From positions 9,920,001-9,984,000 of the forward strand of contig OZ231128.1 in the NCBI GenBank assembly GCA_965153355.1: a DNA stretch of 64,000 bases, written 5' to 3'. Numbering within the stretch: position 1 is the first letter of the stretch; every line of letters starts with the position of its first letter. Position numbers and translations under genes: made by a program. Source of the stretch: Flaccisagitta enflata. Lineage: Eukaryota; Chaetognatha; Sagittoidea; Aphragmophora. The notes under the pieces were generated by a model. It made no database searches. It was not told where the DNA came from and saw only the letters and a list, made by a program, of their open reading frames with translations. This document shows, one piece after another, positions 36,572-50,062 of this stretch.

Positions 36572-36639
<68 letters not shown>

Positions 36640-36717
36640 GAGGGACAAAGAAGGAGAGAAAGAAAGAAAAAAGGGAGAAAGAATTCTTTTTCTTTCTTTT
36701 TCTTAAAGAAAGAAGGA

Positions 36718-36781
<64 letters not shown>

Positions 36782-37405
36782 GACAAAGAAGGAGAGAAAG
36801 AAAGAAACTAGTCATCCAAGGATCGCACATGGTCAGCGGTACCCGATGCCCTGCTGGGAGTGATCCAGTGAAGAAGTTGAGTTAGAGCAGGGCAGCGGCC
36901 CCAAAGGACCGATGTCCTGTAGAACACAGGGGGGAATTTCCATACGTCCTGAGGGGGCATATTTCAGGCCTTAGATGACTGATTTAGGCCACTGTAGGCA
37001 TATTTGAAGGCTGGAGGGCATAATTAAGGCTTGGAGAGCCGATCTGAGGTTTGGAGGGCAAATTTAAGCCATGGAGGGCTGATTTCATGCTTGGAGGGCT
37101 AATTGAGGGTCCGGAAGGCAGATTTGAGGTCTGGAGGTCAGATTTGAGGTGGGGGCTGATCTGAAGCCTGGAAAGCTGATTTGAGGCCTGGGGGCTAAAT
37201 TGAGGGCTGGGAGGGCAAATTTGAGGGCTGGGAGGGCAAATTTGAGGGCTGGGAGGGCAAATTTGAGGCCACGGGGGGACGAAGGACTGACGGATGGACG
37301 ACGGATAATGGAAATTCCCCTGTGTTCTACAGGACATTTGGCCCTTTAGCCGCTGCCCAAAAAGGGAGAGAATTTTTCTTCTTTTTCAGTGTGTTGTTAA
37401 GTTGA

Positions 37406-37461
<56 letters not shown>

Positions 37462-37562
37462 AAAAAAGAAAGGAAGAAAGAGAAAGATCAAACGATTCTT
37501 TTTTTCTTTCTTTTTCTCAAAGAATTCCTTCCGTCCTTTCTTTATTTTTTTTAGAAAAAAAG

Positions 37563-37624
<62 letters not shown>

Positions 37625-37860
37625 AAAAGAAAGAAAGAAAGAAAAAAAGAAGGAAAGAAAGAAAGAAAGAGAGAGAGGGACAAAGAAGGAGAGAAAGAAA
37701 GAAAAAAGGGAGAAAGAATTCTTTTTCTTTCTTTTTCTTAAAGAAAGAAAGCAAGAAAGAAAGAAAGAAAGAAAGAAAGAGAGGGACAAAGAAGGAGAGA
37801 AAGAAAGAAAAAAGGGAGAAAGAATTAATTTTCTTTCTTTTTCTTAAAGAAAGAAAGAAA

Positions 37861-37893
<33 letters not shown>

Positions 37894-37897
37894 GAAA

Positions 37898-37953
<56 letters not shown>

Positions 37954-38035
37954 AAAGAAGAAAGAAAAAAAAAAGGATTTTTTTTCTTTCTTTTTCTCAA
38001 AGAAAGTGAGAGAGAGAAAGAAAGAAAAAAAGAGA
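36460..38035. repeat. compound (CTTT)/(CTTC)/(GAAA) arrays
   Basis: GAAA arrays alternate with a recurrent ~75-bp block (GGGACAAAGAAGGAGAGAAA, then GAAAAAAGGGAGAAAGAATT, then CTTTTTCTTTCTTTTTCTTA) at about 36640, 37675 and 37785. The block holds an inverted pair GAATTCTTTTTC/..AAAGAAAG. A THR2 element interrupts the array at 36808-37358. Confidence 0.9.
36808..37358 (-). mobile_element. THR2 element with minisatellite core
   Basis: On plus it runs CTAGTCATCCAAGGATCGCA, GTACCCGATGCCCTGCT, GAGCAGGGCAGCGGCCCC, TGTCCTGTAGAACACAGG. A core of GGGCTGGGAGGGCAAATTTG units follows, then inverted ACAGGACATTTGGCC and CCGCTGCCC, before AAAAA. The flanks are the two halves of the surrounding ~75-bp block. 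With the element removed the A-run is two longer than in intact blocks, implying a 2-bp AA duplication. Confidence 0.88.
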
Positions 38036-38299
38036 AAAGAATTCTTTGATTCTCTCTCCTTTTTTTCTATCTTTGGTCAGACATTCTGTCATTTTTTCTG
38101 TCCTTCTATCCGTCCTTAAATCCATCTTCTTCTTCTCCTTACTGTCTTATGATTCTTTCTCTTTCTCGTGACGCGAAATTGACGTTTATGGTTCTTGTGG
38201 GGTCGAGAAACATGATGAAAACAGTAAAAATAATACAGCCTTTCAGCGTATAAACGGAATAGAAAAGAGGAGAAAAGGGAGGGAGAGAGAGAGAGGGAA

Positions 38300-38495
<196 letters not shown>

Positions 38496-38589
38496 AGAAC
38501 ATCTTTAAAAAGACAGACAGAGAATGACAAATTAATGACAGAAAAGCACGGACAGAGAAAAACATGAGACATGATGTTGGTGATGATGA

Positions 38590-38600
38590 TAAAAATGTTT

Positions 38601-38668
<68 letters not shown>

Positions 38669-38706
38669 AATGACGATGACGATGACGATGACGATGATGA
38701 TGATGC

Positions 38707-38752
<46 letters not shown>

Positions 38753-38800
38753 AATGATAATGATGATGATGATGACGATAACGATGACGATGACGATGAC

Positions 38801-38896
<96 letters not shown>

Positions 38897-38902
38897 ACAT
38901 GA

Positions 38903-38964
<62 letters not shown>

Positions 38965-39107
38965 CGACGAGATACAATGATGGATGATGAATGATGATGA
39001 TATACATGATGATGATGATGATGATGAGAATGACAGATACGACATGATGATGATGATGATGGATGATGATGATGATCATGATGATGATGATGATGATGAT
39101 GATGATT
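38590..39107. repeat. ~500-bp (GAT)n array
   Basis: GAT triplets with GAC-rich sub-blocks and ATACATGA interruptions. It reads as poly-D, poly-M, poly-H, poly-S or poly-I depending on frame. Confidence 0.95.
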
Positions 39108-39339
39108 GCAGCGTTGGGAAGATCCATCGACGAATGGCAATGTTTAGCAATGATAAATGAAATCGAGCCAGACAAAAAAACAAAAAATGGTCGATGAGAC
39201 ACCATGACAAAATATCGGGGATAAACAAGAGAAATGACAGGAACAGCAACGACGTCCACAACAGAACGATGACAACAAAAATGACAAACAAAAACAATAA
39301 CAACACCATGAAATTAGTCCGGGGTGAATTATAAGTAGA

Positions 39340-39608
39340 ACAATGTTGACAACCATAACAATAACAACCACAACAATAACAACCATAATAACAACAACCA
39401 GAACAACAACAACCAGAACAACAAAAACAACCATAACAATTACAGCCATAACAATTACAACCATAGCAACAACAACAACCACAACAACAACCAAAGCCAA
39501 AACAACAACCACAACAGCAACCATAACAACAACCGCAACAACAACCACTACCACAACAACCACAACAACCACAACAACCACAACAACCACAACAACCACA
39601 ACAACTAA
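39340..39608. repeat. (ACAACC/ACAACA)n array
   Basis: CAACAACCATAACAACAACC-type repeats ending in ACAACCACAACC. Confidence 0.9.
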
Positions 39609-39779
39609 GGAAGCGCATCAATGATATCAACAACAATAACAACAAATCGCCAGAAGAGGAAAAAAGACGCACAATCGTATGACAGCCAAAGAACAACAAC
39701 AACAGCCTAAGAACTCTTGAGGGAATCTTCTGAAGAGGCTTTTTGAAAGATTAGGACATGGAAGATTAGGACAGGTTAA

Positions 39780-40965
39780 GGAATGTGGGATTGGGGAGAT
39801 GATGAGATTGGCCACAAGGGGGAGATGATGAGAGAAGCCACAAGGGGGAGATGATGAGAATGGCCACAAAAGGGGGATGATGAGAGTGGCCGCAAGGGGG
39901 AGATGATGAGAGTGGCCACCAGGGGGGAATGATGAGAGTGGCCACAAGGGGGAGATGATGAGAAAGGCCATAAGGGGGAGATGACGAGAGTGGCCACAAG
40001 GGGGAGATGATGAGAGTGGCCACAAAAGGGGGATGATGAGAGTGGCCATAAGGGGGAGATGACGAGAGTGGCCACAAGGGGACATGATGAGAAAGGCCAC
40101 AAAAGGCGGATGATGAGAGTGGCCAGAAGGGGGAGATGATGAGAGTGGCCACCAGGGGGAGGCAATGAGAGCAGCCACAAGGGGGATAAGATGAAAGGGA
40201 ACAAAGAGGTTAGAGATGATGAGGAGTGGTCACAAGAGGGAGATGATGAGAGGCCACAATAGGGAGATGGCATGAATTCTTGATGAGGCCACAAGGGGGA
40301 GGATAATGAGAGTGGGCCACGAGAGGGAGATAGGAGTCAACACCATAAGAGTTGATGAGAGTGGCCACAAGGGGGAGATGATGAGAAAGGCCATAAGGGG
40401 GAGATGACGAGAGTGGCCACAAGGGGGAGATGATGAGAGTGGCCACCAGGGGGAGGCAATGAGAGCAGCCACAAGGGGGAGGCGATGAAAGTGGCCACAT
40501 GGCGGAGATGATGAGAGTGGTCACAAGAGGGGAGATGATGAGAGTGGCCACAATAGGGAGATGATGAATTTTTGATGAGGGTGGCCACAAGGGGGAGATA
40601 ATGAGAGTGGCCACGAGAGGGAGATGGTGAGCGTGGCCACCAAGGGGAGTTGATGAGAGTGGCCACAAGGGGAAGATGATGTTGAGGGTGGCCACAGGGG
40701 GTAGATGATGAGAGTGGCTACAAGGGAAGATGATGAGAGTGGCCCCAAGGGGGAAAGGATGATGACTTTTTGATGAGGGTGGCCACAAGGGGGAGGTGAT
40801 GAGAGTGGCCATGAGAAGGAGATGGTGAGCGTGACCACCAAGGGGAGATGATGAGAGTGGCCAAAAGGGTGAGATAATGAGATTGGCCACAAGAGGGAGA
40901 TGATAAGGATGGCCACAAGGGGGAGATGATGAGGATTGTGACCTTAAGGGTAGATAATGAGAGCG
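39780..40965. repeat. ~26-bp minisatellite, about 45 units
   Basis: Units of AGATGATGAGAGTGGCCACA plus AGGGGG with length variants. Some 300-400-bp segments (39955-40175 and 40355-40500) are near-identical, showing segmental duplication within the array. Overlapping open frames are repeat translation. Confidence 0.93.
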
Positions 40966-41046
40966 GTGATGACTCATAACTGATGAGTTAAGAAATCAAT
41001 GATCGCAAAAGGGAACTTGTGCATCCTTTCTTAGAGCGGTATAAAA

Positions 41047-43128
41047 CTAGTCATCCAAGGATTGCACATGGTCAGCAGTACCCGATGCCCTAGTGGGAGT
41101 TATTGAGTAAAAGTTCAGTATGAGCAGGGCAGCGGCCCAAAAGGGCCAATGTCCTGTAGGACACAGGGGTGAGTTTTATGTTACTCTATGGGAATTTTCC
41201 CTTCTTTTGTCAATTTCTCATGCTATCTAATCGGAATTTTCACATTTTTTTCTTTTTTGATCTATTTTCCATATTATTCAACGGGAATTTTTGCATTTTT
41301 CACTTTTCTGTCAATTGTCCATGTCATTCAATGGGGACTTTTCCAGTTTTCCAGTTTTTGACTATTTTGCATATCATTCAATGGGAATTTTTGTATTTTT
41401 AAGTTTTTGCCAATTTTCCATGTTATTCAATAGGGATTGAGATTTCTGGCTTAAAGAGGCTGGGGGGGGGATGGATATATGGACGGACATACAGGACTAA
41501 TTCCGAGCATCGTCATGCGCGCGAAAAACCCTTACTCTCCACTAATGTAGAAGTGTTATCACTTCTTCTACTGAATTGCATATGGCTACAAAGGTTGGGT
41601 AACATACATAACTATCTGGTGTACCAAATGAAACCAATTTTTGCCACGCCAACTACTCCTATGGGGTCAAAAATAAGGGTAGAAGGGTGTATTTTGGCCT
41701 GTCCCGATTCTGTCCCTGCAAGCATAATGCAACTTTAACCAATCAAGAAATGTCAATGGGGGTCATCCTATAGCTTGTAAGCAATCACTATCAATCCATT
41801 GATATGTGTAGAAAGTTTCAATTCAATGTTTCAACTGTAGGATGACAAAAAATAATGTTAAAGTATAGTACTCTCCCCCTTTATTTTTTGGCATTTTTCA
41901 CTCAACATTAAGGAGGTATAGAGTTTTTTTTTAATTACCTATCACTCTCAAAACATTAAGCATATTTTCTTTTTTCATTGCATTACCGACTAATTGAAGG
42001 ACCTTTCCTCCAATTTTCAAGGATTTTTTCCATTTCATTTTGGAGAAATCAACATTTTCCTGAAGCGTTACAATTCAGGGGTGCTCGTCGTTGAAGCTGT
42101 CACACTTGTGTCACACTATGATTCATACTATCCCATGGCATAGCAACATGATTGACGGGAAATCGATTTACATGACAGGAAAGAGGGTCAAATTCTGTAC
42201 AAGCATGCAAAATTTCAAGTCTTAACTACAATTCGTTTGGTCACAGTGAAATTCCAAAGTTGGTCACCACAAAAATGAGAACTGAATTGTAACGCTCGCC
42301 GACCAAGTCTCGTAGTTAATTCTTTGTTTCCACACAGCGCTTCTCACACAAATGCGCGATGCTTTTAAGTTTTAATTTGGTAACATTACTCAAAATTCAA
42401 ATTCGCTTATCTCAGGAACTATTTGAGCTAACCCTATGAAATTTTGCATGGTTGGTATCTGGATCAAGAGGGTCCTTTGCCTAAAATCTGATGCGACCTT
42501 AAGAATGTCGAGCAGTCCAACCAGACCAACTAGCCTACCAGATGAAAAAATGAAAAACTTGCATAACTTCTAAAATAATTGTCCGATCTAGTTGAAATTT
42601 TGCATGAAGCTTCCTTTAAAGATTCCTCATCACTGGCATGAAGAAAAGCTTGGGGAAAAAATCTTTCTACCTACAGCCCACCCAGCCAGAAATGGTACTT
42701 ATAGAGATTTTTTTAAAAAACCAAAAAAATTCAAAAAAATTTCAGAAACATGATAATGCATGTTTGCTTGAACGTTATCAATAAGAATTTTACTGTCATA
42801 TTGATTTCTTGATTGTATTTAGCTAAATTTTCTAGTAATAAAATTGCCAACAATATGTATGTAAGCCTAATTTGCATGAAAAATGAGCTTACTTAAGAAA
42901 ACCCACGAATGGATTCATACGTAAAAATTGGTAAGCTACATGATGATGTATGGTTTTGTTTAATTTTCAAACATGTAAAATTGATGAATTTCATCCCGTC
43001 CAAGGTCGGCTAAGCGTGACACCAGTCACAGACGGTCGGACAGATTGACGGACGAATGGACGGAAGGACGCATGTATGGATCTGCCCCCTGTGTCCTACA
43101 GGACATTGGCCCTTTGGGGCCGCTGCCC
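41047..43128 (-). mobile_element. large THR2 element, 2.1 kb
   Basis: Plus-strand left end CTAGTCATCCAAGGATTGCA with GCAGGGCAGCGGCCC and TGTCCTGTAGGACACAGG. Right end CCTGTGTCCTACAGGACATT and GGGGCCGCTGCCC before AAAAAA. The interior is mostly unique AT-rich DNA: a degenerate ATTCAATGGGAATTTTTGCA minisatellite (41170-41440), then 1.5 kb with TGAAATTTTGCATG-type repeats. No protein family is recognised. A short THR1-like GACGGTCGGACAGATTGACG stretch is at 43030. Confidence 0.85.
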
Positions 43129-43340
43129 AAAAAAGGGGGATCTCTACACTGTATCTCCATCATACGAAATATGATCATCAATGAGAGGCCTGCGTGAAAA
43201 CTGTAGCCCCCCCCCCCTTATAGAGTCTAGCACATTAAAGCAAGAAGTATGATTCAAATATCATCTGATAGCAAGAATCAATACAAATAACACCATTAGT
43301 GGGATTTTCTAGTTTTGCCCCACAGCTGAAGTTGTCTGCA
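43129..43340. other. no recognised feature
   Basis: Unique DNA between the THR2 element and a MITE. Confidence 0.5.
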
Positions 43341-43345
43341 ACATA

Positions 43346-43909
43346 CAGTATGTTTCATCTCGACTGTAACATTTCATGACGGTGTAGCTTCAAAAGTAAT
43401 AAAGATAATTCAATTCTGTAAAAAACATTTGGAAGATAATACTTTAGCATTTTGTTATCAATAATTCCTAGGACTTTTTTAAGAAATATCAGCCTTTAAA
43501 AACATTATGAGCTGGAAAATATGCTATGCAAAAAAAGCATATTTTACTATTTTGCTAGTTATACTGTCTTTCCTTAAATTTCTCTTATTTTCAAACAGTT
43601 TTAGCTACTGATGCCAGATTGGTCTTAGATGAGAGAAATTTTTTTGTAGTTTGTAAATAATGAAAAAGAAAAGAAGCCTATTGATATATACCTCAGAAAT
43701 ATAAAGAATGAAATAACATTTTTTGCATTTTGTGCGATCTAGCTAGCTATGTGATAAAAGCGTCCAATTTTTGTCAAAAAGTCCTAGGAATTGATGAACA
43801 TTAAATGCTAAAGTGTTATCTTTCAGATACTTTTTACAGAATTGAATTATCTTTAATACTTTTGGAGCTACATTCTCATGAAATGTTACAGTCGAGATGA
43901 AACATACTG
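43346..43909. mobile_element. TA-flanked MITE with ~140-bp TIRs
   Basis: It starts CAGTATGTTTCATCTCGACT and ends in the inverse, flanked by TA on both sides (43344-43345, 43910-43911). Inverted arms extend through AATTCAATTCTGTAAAAA to AATTCCTAGGACTTTTT (to about 43483 and from about 43777). The interior is AT-rich and non-coding. CAGT ends plus TA fit Tc1/mariner-type mobilisation. Confidence 0.92.
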
Positions 43910-44231
43910 TAGTTAAATTTTACCTTTTTTAAGAGCTGTGATTTCTGTTAGTGGAAAAAATTAAAAACCGCTTTGATAACACCATTTGTATTGACACGAA
44001 CTATCAAATTATATCTTCATCATATTCTTTGCTTCAATGTGCTGGGGTCTTGAGGGGAGGGGGCTCTCCTTCTATTTTACTCTTGTCTGTAACAAAGAAA
44101 CGAACAGTAAAACAGGAGATAGAGAAGGAATGGTGGAGAAAAGAAAAGAAACTAAGAAGGGTCGTAAAAGAATGAAAGGTGGAATCAACGGACCGACGAA
44201 CCAAAGCAAACAAACCAAATCAGTGAATCCC

Positions 44232-44458
<227 letters not shown>

Positions 44459-44871
44459 GAATTTCTGTGACAGAGACTTGCTTGAGTTTTCATCAGTTAG
44501 AAAGAATCGGTCTTAAACTGCTCAGGGGCCGTAGCCAATTTTGGAGTTCTAAATGCATTGTGGACCGCAATGGAAACAGATCGATGGATTTTTTTTAGCG
44601 CTCCATGGTAATTGCATATGCGCGTTCTGCTGTCTTTAACACATTGCTTTTGCTGATATACAGCATCTCTCTCGGTATTTCTTTACTCTTGTGGAGAATA
44701 TGCCACTTCTTTCAGAGAATTCGGGTTTTGAATTGTATATCTGATGCCCTCCTGACAGCGCTTCATTACAAAGAAACTTCATGTATTTCTGTGACTTTTG
44801 TGATGGTACGATTCGATTCCCATTAGATTCAAAATTCACAATGTTTTGAAATGAAAACAAACAAGGCCAAG

Positions 44872-45652
44872 AGATGTCCAATAGATGCGTCCTCTTTAGA
44901 TGTAAGATATTAAGATACAAATCATTGAGATATAAAGATATTAAGATGTAATGATATGAAAATATAAGAGATATTGTCTTTTACTATTGAGATATAGATA
45001 TTGAGATAAGGAGAGAAATATATAAACTGATTACTCCCTCACCCCCCTCCTAACCCTCCCCCCACGCCTCCACAGCCCCCCCACCTCCCCTCTTCCCTCC
45101 AAGCCTCCCTCCCCACACCTCACTTACCCCCACCTCCTTTCACCCCCCCCCGCCTCTCCACGCCTCCCCACACGTCTTCCCCCACGTCTCCCCACCCCTC
45201 CACGCCTCCTCCCAACGAAGAGACATGAAAGGACGTGGAGAGACGTTAAGAGACGTAAAAAGACATGAGAAAACAAGAGGAGACATGAGGACACAAGAGG
45301 AGACATGAGAGACATACAAGACATGAAAAGACATGAAGAGACATGAAGAGACATAAGAGACATAAGAGACATAAGAGAAAAAAGAGAAATACTAGAAATA
45401 AGAGGAATAAGAGAAATAAGAGAAGAATGAGACATGAGAGACATAAGAGACATAGGAAACGTACAGAGGCCATGAGAGACGACAGAGACGAAAGAGACGT
45501 AAGAAATATAAGAGACACAAAGAGACATGAAGGGACATAAAGAATAATGAAGAGAAAACCCTAAGAATTGTGTTCAGAAAATTTTGCGTTACCAACCAAC
45601 AGACATACAGACTAAGGGACACACCCTCTTATAGAGATGCGAGGACGCATCT
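44872..45652 (-). mobile_element. THR1 element (AGATGCG type), 0.8 kb
   Basis: Hairpin end AGATGCGTCCTCGCATCT (minus, 45635-45652) before TTTTT. The distal arm GAGGACGCATCT (plus complement 44883-44894) matches 12 of 12. The distal end on minus is ATTGGACATCTCTTGGCCTTG. The interior holds ATATTAAGATA repeats, a C-rich stretch (45030-45210) and an AGACATAAGAG minisatellite (45290-45540). Confidence 0.9.
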
Positions 45653-45680
45653 AAAAAGTGTCAATTAAAATTTCCTTGCT

Positions 45681-45681
<1 letters not shown>

Positions 45682-45769
<88 letters not shown>

Positions 45770-45772
45770 TAC

Positions 45773-45812
<40 letters not shown>
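45682..45812. repeat. (GT)n microsatellite with GTGC block
   Basis: GT run interrupted by GCGTGCGTGCGTGCGTACGT near 45750-45775. Confidence 0.95.
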
Positions 45813-45813
<1 letters not shown>

Positions 45814-45949
45814 TCCATCTTGTTTGTCTCTGTGTGCATCCGCGTGTCTATGTTATGTAAAAAAGTTTGTCACTGTTTTTCTGTGCGTCTTTTTCCGCGG
45901 GCGGGTGTGGGTGCTTAATGCTAAGACACGGTCAAAAGACAAGTGAATC

Positions 45950-45995
45950 AAAGAGAGACAGATAGGCGGACAGACGGAGACGGACAGTAAGACAA

Positions 45996-46031
<36 letters not shown>

Positions 46032-46035
46032 ACGC
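45950..46035. repeat. (GACA)n microsatellite
   Basis: ACAGACAGAC run with imperfect left part. Confidence 0.85.
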
Positions 46036-46226
46036 ACAGGGTCACGGAACCCAGATCAGGGCCAACGGTCGTACAAAGTGGCTGATTGGAGAATTGCAGA
46101 AAAAAGGGAGAGGCAAAAGAAAGAAAAGCCAAAGTCAACATCATCTGCCAGGTAAGCAAGACAAGTACAAAGATGTTTTCGCCTTGGCCTGAACTCGGAA
46201 ACGCCAGAGTGGAAGGGAAAAAAAAA

Positions 46227-46566
<340 letters not shown>

Positions 46567-46644
46567 GAATTATGTTATTGTCTTTTGATTAGTTAGCGCT
46601 TAAAGTGATGCGCTCGTGATTATATCTTTTGATTTATTGGTTTT

Positions 46645-48159
46645 AGTCACAATATGACTCTCTACAACCCGCCTCCGTCGGTCTGTCCGTCGGTCCGTCC
46701 GTCGGTCCTATTCCGTCCGTAACACTTTGCTTTTTTTGCATCAGCTGTCATTTTGGGTCGTCTGGAGTTATTTTGAATCATTTTTTTGGTGTTTTTGAGA
46801 ATTATTGGTTGTTTTTGGTCATTTTTTATCATTTTTTATCATTTTTGGTCATTTTTGGTCATTTTGGTCATTTTGGTCATTTTGGTTTTTTTTGGTCATT
46901 TTTGGTCATTTTTGGTCATTTTTGTATCATTCTTGGTCATTTTGGTCATTTTGGTCATTTACGTCATTTTGGTCATTTTTAATCATTTTTAATCATTTTG
47001 GTCATTTTTGGTCCTTTTGGTCCTTTTTCAGTCATTTTCTTCATTTTAATCATTTTAGTAATTTTGATCATTTTGGTCATTTTTGTCATTTTCGGTCATT
47101 TTTGGTCATTTTTGGTCATTTTGTTCATTTTGGTCATTTTTGGTCATTTTTGATCATTTTTGGTCATTCTTGGTCATTTTTGGTCATTTACGGTCATTTT
47201 GGTCATTTCGTTCATTTTGGTCATTTTGGTCATTTTGGTCATTTCGGTCATTTTTAATCATTTTTAATCATTTTTGGTCATTTTTGGTCATTTTTGGTCC
47301 TTTTTGGTCCTTTTTGGTCCTTTTTGATCATTTTGGTCATTTTTGATCATTTTTGATCATTTTTGGTCATTTTTGGTCATTTTCTGTCATTTTTGGTCAT
47401 TTTTGGTCATTTTGTTCATTTTGGTCATTTTGGTCATTTTGGTCATTTTTACAAGGCTGGTTTAAGTCTGCTGGTTTAAGTCTGCTGGTTTAGGTCTGCT
47501 GGTTTAAGTCTGCTGGTTTAAGTCTGCTGGTTTAAGTCCACTGGTTCAAGTCTGCTGGTTTAAGTCTGCTGGTTTAAGTTGGCTGGTTTAGGTCGGCTGG
47601 TTTAGGTCGGCTGGTTTGAGATGGCTGATTTAGGTCTGTTGGTTTAGGTCTGCAGGTTAAGTCTGCTGGTTTAAGTGTGCTGGTTTAAATCTGCTGATTT
47701 AAGTCTTCTGGTTTAATTTTGCTGGTTTAAGTTGGCTGGTTTAAGTCTGCTGGTTTAAGTCTGCTGGTTTTAGTCTGCTGGTTTAAGTCTGCTGGTTTAA
47801 ATCTGCTGGTTCAAGTCTGTTGGTTTAAGTCTGCTGGTTTAGGTCTGCTGGTTTAAGTCTGCTGGTTTACGTCTGCTGGTTTAAGTCTGCTGGTTTAAGT
47901 CTGCTGGTTTAAGTCTGCTGGTTTAAGTCTGCTGGTTTAAGTCTGGTTTAAGTCTGGTTTAAGTCTGGTTTAAGTCTGGTTTAGGTCTGGTTTAGGTCTG
48001 GTTTAATTCTGGTTTGAGTCTGGTTTGAGTCTGGTTTGAGTCTGGTTTGGGTCTGGTTTGGGTCTGGTTTAAGTCTGATTTTCAATACAAAGATACAATA
48101 AGGAGTCAGGTCAGTTCAGTTATTTTTGTCCTGCACGCGACTTATAGGTGTTGGCCTTG
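46645..48159 (+). mobile_element. THR1 element (GTCGCGTGC type), 1.5 kb with two minisatellites
   Basis: The hairpin end has decayed to AGTCACAATATGACT but keeps CTCTACAACCCGCC and a GTCCGTCGGTCC core. The distal arm GCACGCGAC (48133-48141), GGTGTTGGCCTTG and TTTT are intact. Between them are ~650 bp of GGTCATTTT/GGTCATTTTT units (46800-47450) and ~600 bp of CTGGTTTAAGTCTG units (47455-48070), which shorten to 11-bp units at the right. The TCATTTT motif also occurs degenerately in the 36189 copy. Confidence 0.82.
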
Positions 48160-49037
48160 TTTTATTAGAACGTCATTTTTTTCGAAGGCTTTTTGTTCTT
48201 ATTTTCAACAAACATAAAGCCTCCAACGTTCTTAGAGCGTTCTTAATTAAAAATACTATATAAACTATTGGGAACCATATAATGTATTATTAATCAATTA
48301 TATTAAATATGTTTCTTTCAAGTTCTGTTAAAACAAAAGCTAAACATTAAAGTCTGGGGATATTTTCATGGTATTTATAATAAAGATTATAAAATATCAT
48401 CTTAATCATATTGAAATTCAATTGTTTTATTGATGCTCTTCAAATATTACTTCAAACGAAATTTTTTTTCGCAAGATTTGAAGCCATCGTATGTTCTTAA
48501 GACGTTCTTAATTTTGGGACCAGTCGAAGCCTTGATGTTCTTATAAACTAGGTTCTCATTATAAAGAAAGTGTACTCTTTTCAATTATTGAAGAACACTT
48601 TGGATAAAGATTTCCACACAAGGAGTGATTGACAGTTATTGCATGGCGCTTCCAACAACGAAACTTTTTTTCTTTGTGGAGATTTTAGAGTCTTACAGCC
48701 GTTCTTGGCTATGAAATCATCACCTCTTACCAAATGTCAGACATTTTGATAGTCAATTAGTTTTACATTTTCGGAGTATTCTATCCTTATCAATCTTATC
48801 CTGCATATGGTCAAGGTTCAAAGTGATACTTTTAACTAAAAAGGTTTTCCAACCTCATGGATCTTCAAAATTCTGCTTTAACTACAGATTCAAAACGCTT
48901 TTCAGTTTCTTGATCAGTTGGCATAGGGGATATGTTGATTTAATATCTATCTATCTTAGGGGATGTGTCTGCATAGAAGATGTTAAAGTTTATCCATTCA
49001 TGAATTGTTGCCTTCTTGCTTCTTAATTTCTCTTTTT
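48160..49037. other. AT-rich DNA, no recognised gene
   Basis: Contains two similar blocks with GTTCTTAGAGCGTTCTTAAT (48230) and GTTCTTAAGACGTTCTTAAT (48493). The 67-residue open frame near 48823 is not recognised. Confidence 0.5.
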
Positions 49038-49554
49038 GGGCAGCGGCCCCAAAGGGCCGATGTCCTGTAGAACACAGGGGTGAATTTCCATACGTCCATA
49101 TGTCCCCCCCTGAGGCCTGAAGCTCTAATCCAGCCTACCAAGGCCTAAAATCCAGTTTCCAGAGCTTTAAATCAGCCCTCTCCAGCCCAAAATCAGCCCT
49201 CTCAGGCCCAAAATCAGCCCTCTCAGACCTAAAATCAGCCAAACTGGGCCCTGAAATTAGCCCTCTTAGACCTGAAATTGCCTCTCTCAGGACTGAAATC
49301 AGCCCTCTCAGACCTGAAATCTGCCCTCACCTGGTTGCAATCAGCCTTCACTGGGCTGATATCAGACTTGTTGGCTGAAATCAAACCTCTAAGACATGGT
49401 CAGATCCTCTCAGACCTTACCTCTTCCTAGGAAATGTGGAAATTCACTCCTGTATTCTACAAGACTTCGGCCCTGCTCTAACCTCACCTCTTCACCTAAA
49501 CACCCCAAGCAGGGCATCGGGTACCACTGACCATGAGCGACCCTTGGATGACTT

Positions 49555-49555
<1 letters not shown>
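49038..49555 (+). mobile_element. THR2 element
   Basis: Opposite orientation to the other copies: begins TTTTT-GGGCAGCGGCCCC, GGGCCGATGTCCTGTAG. Its core is a minisatellite of GGCCTGAAATCAGCCCTCTC units. It ends with AAGCAGGGCATCGGGTACC, CCTTGGATGACTTG and TT, directly abutting the CT array. The inner inverted arm is decayed (ACAAGACTTCGGCCC). Confidence 0.85.
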
Positions 49556-49556
<1 letters not shown>

Positions 49557-49628
<72 letters not shown>

Positions 49629-49686
49629 CGAGGAAAATGAAGGCTAAAGACGTAACTGGGTTTTAGTACCGAGATGCTGGTGGTGG

Positions 49687-49717
<31 letters not shown>

Positions 49718-49745
49718 GCTGGTGGTGGTGGTGAAGGTGGTGGTG
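49557..49745. repeat. (CT)n and (GGT)n microsatellites
   Basis: CT run 49557-49625, GGT/GCT triplets 49677-49745. Confidence 0.95.
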
Positions 49746-49841
49746 GAGGTGGTTAGTTGAAGACGGTTAAAAGTGGTAGGCAGGGAATAAACGGTGGTGG
49801 ATAATTGTGCGCCGGAGGCAGCAATGTAAAGAGCTGTCGTA

Positions 49842-50060
49842 ACAAGATGGTTGAGATATGTGTTTGGACTAAGACGAGTATGAATGAATGAATGAATGAA
49901 TGAATGAGTGGAAGTAGGAAGGCATGAGATGTATTAATAATGAAGAAAAACTGCGGAAGAGACCGTACTAGTAATTGGTATTTTTCAAGGTTTGCGTGAC
50001 CAACAGACCAACCGATCAACCAACGGACATGACCTCTTACAGAGATGCGAGGACGGATAT
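49842..50060 (-). mobile_element. THR1 element (AGATGCG type), diverged
   Basis: Hairpin end AGATGCGAGGACGGATAT (50043-50060) with CTCTTACAG and an ACCAACAGACCAACCGATCA core. A possible distal end CAAGATGGTTGAGATATG is at 49842. It abuts the next copy head to tail. Confidence 0.6.
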
Positions 50061-50062
50061 AA

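Noticed and set aside
39780-40965. large frames of 170-255 residues on the minus strand
   Set aside because: Translations of the ~26-bp minisatellite.
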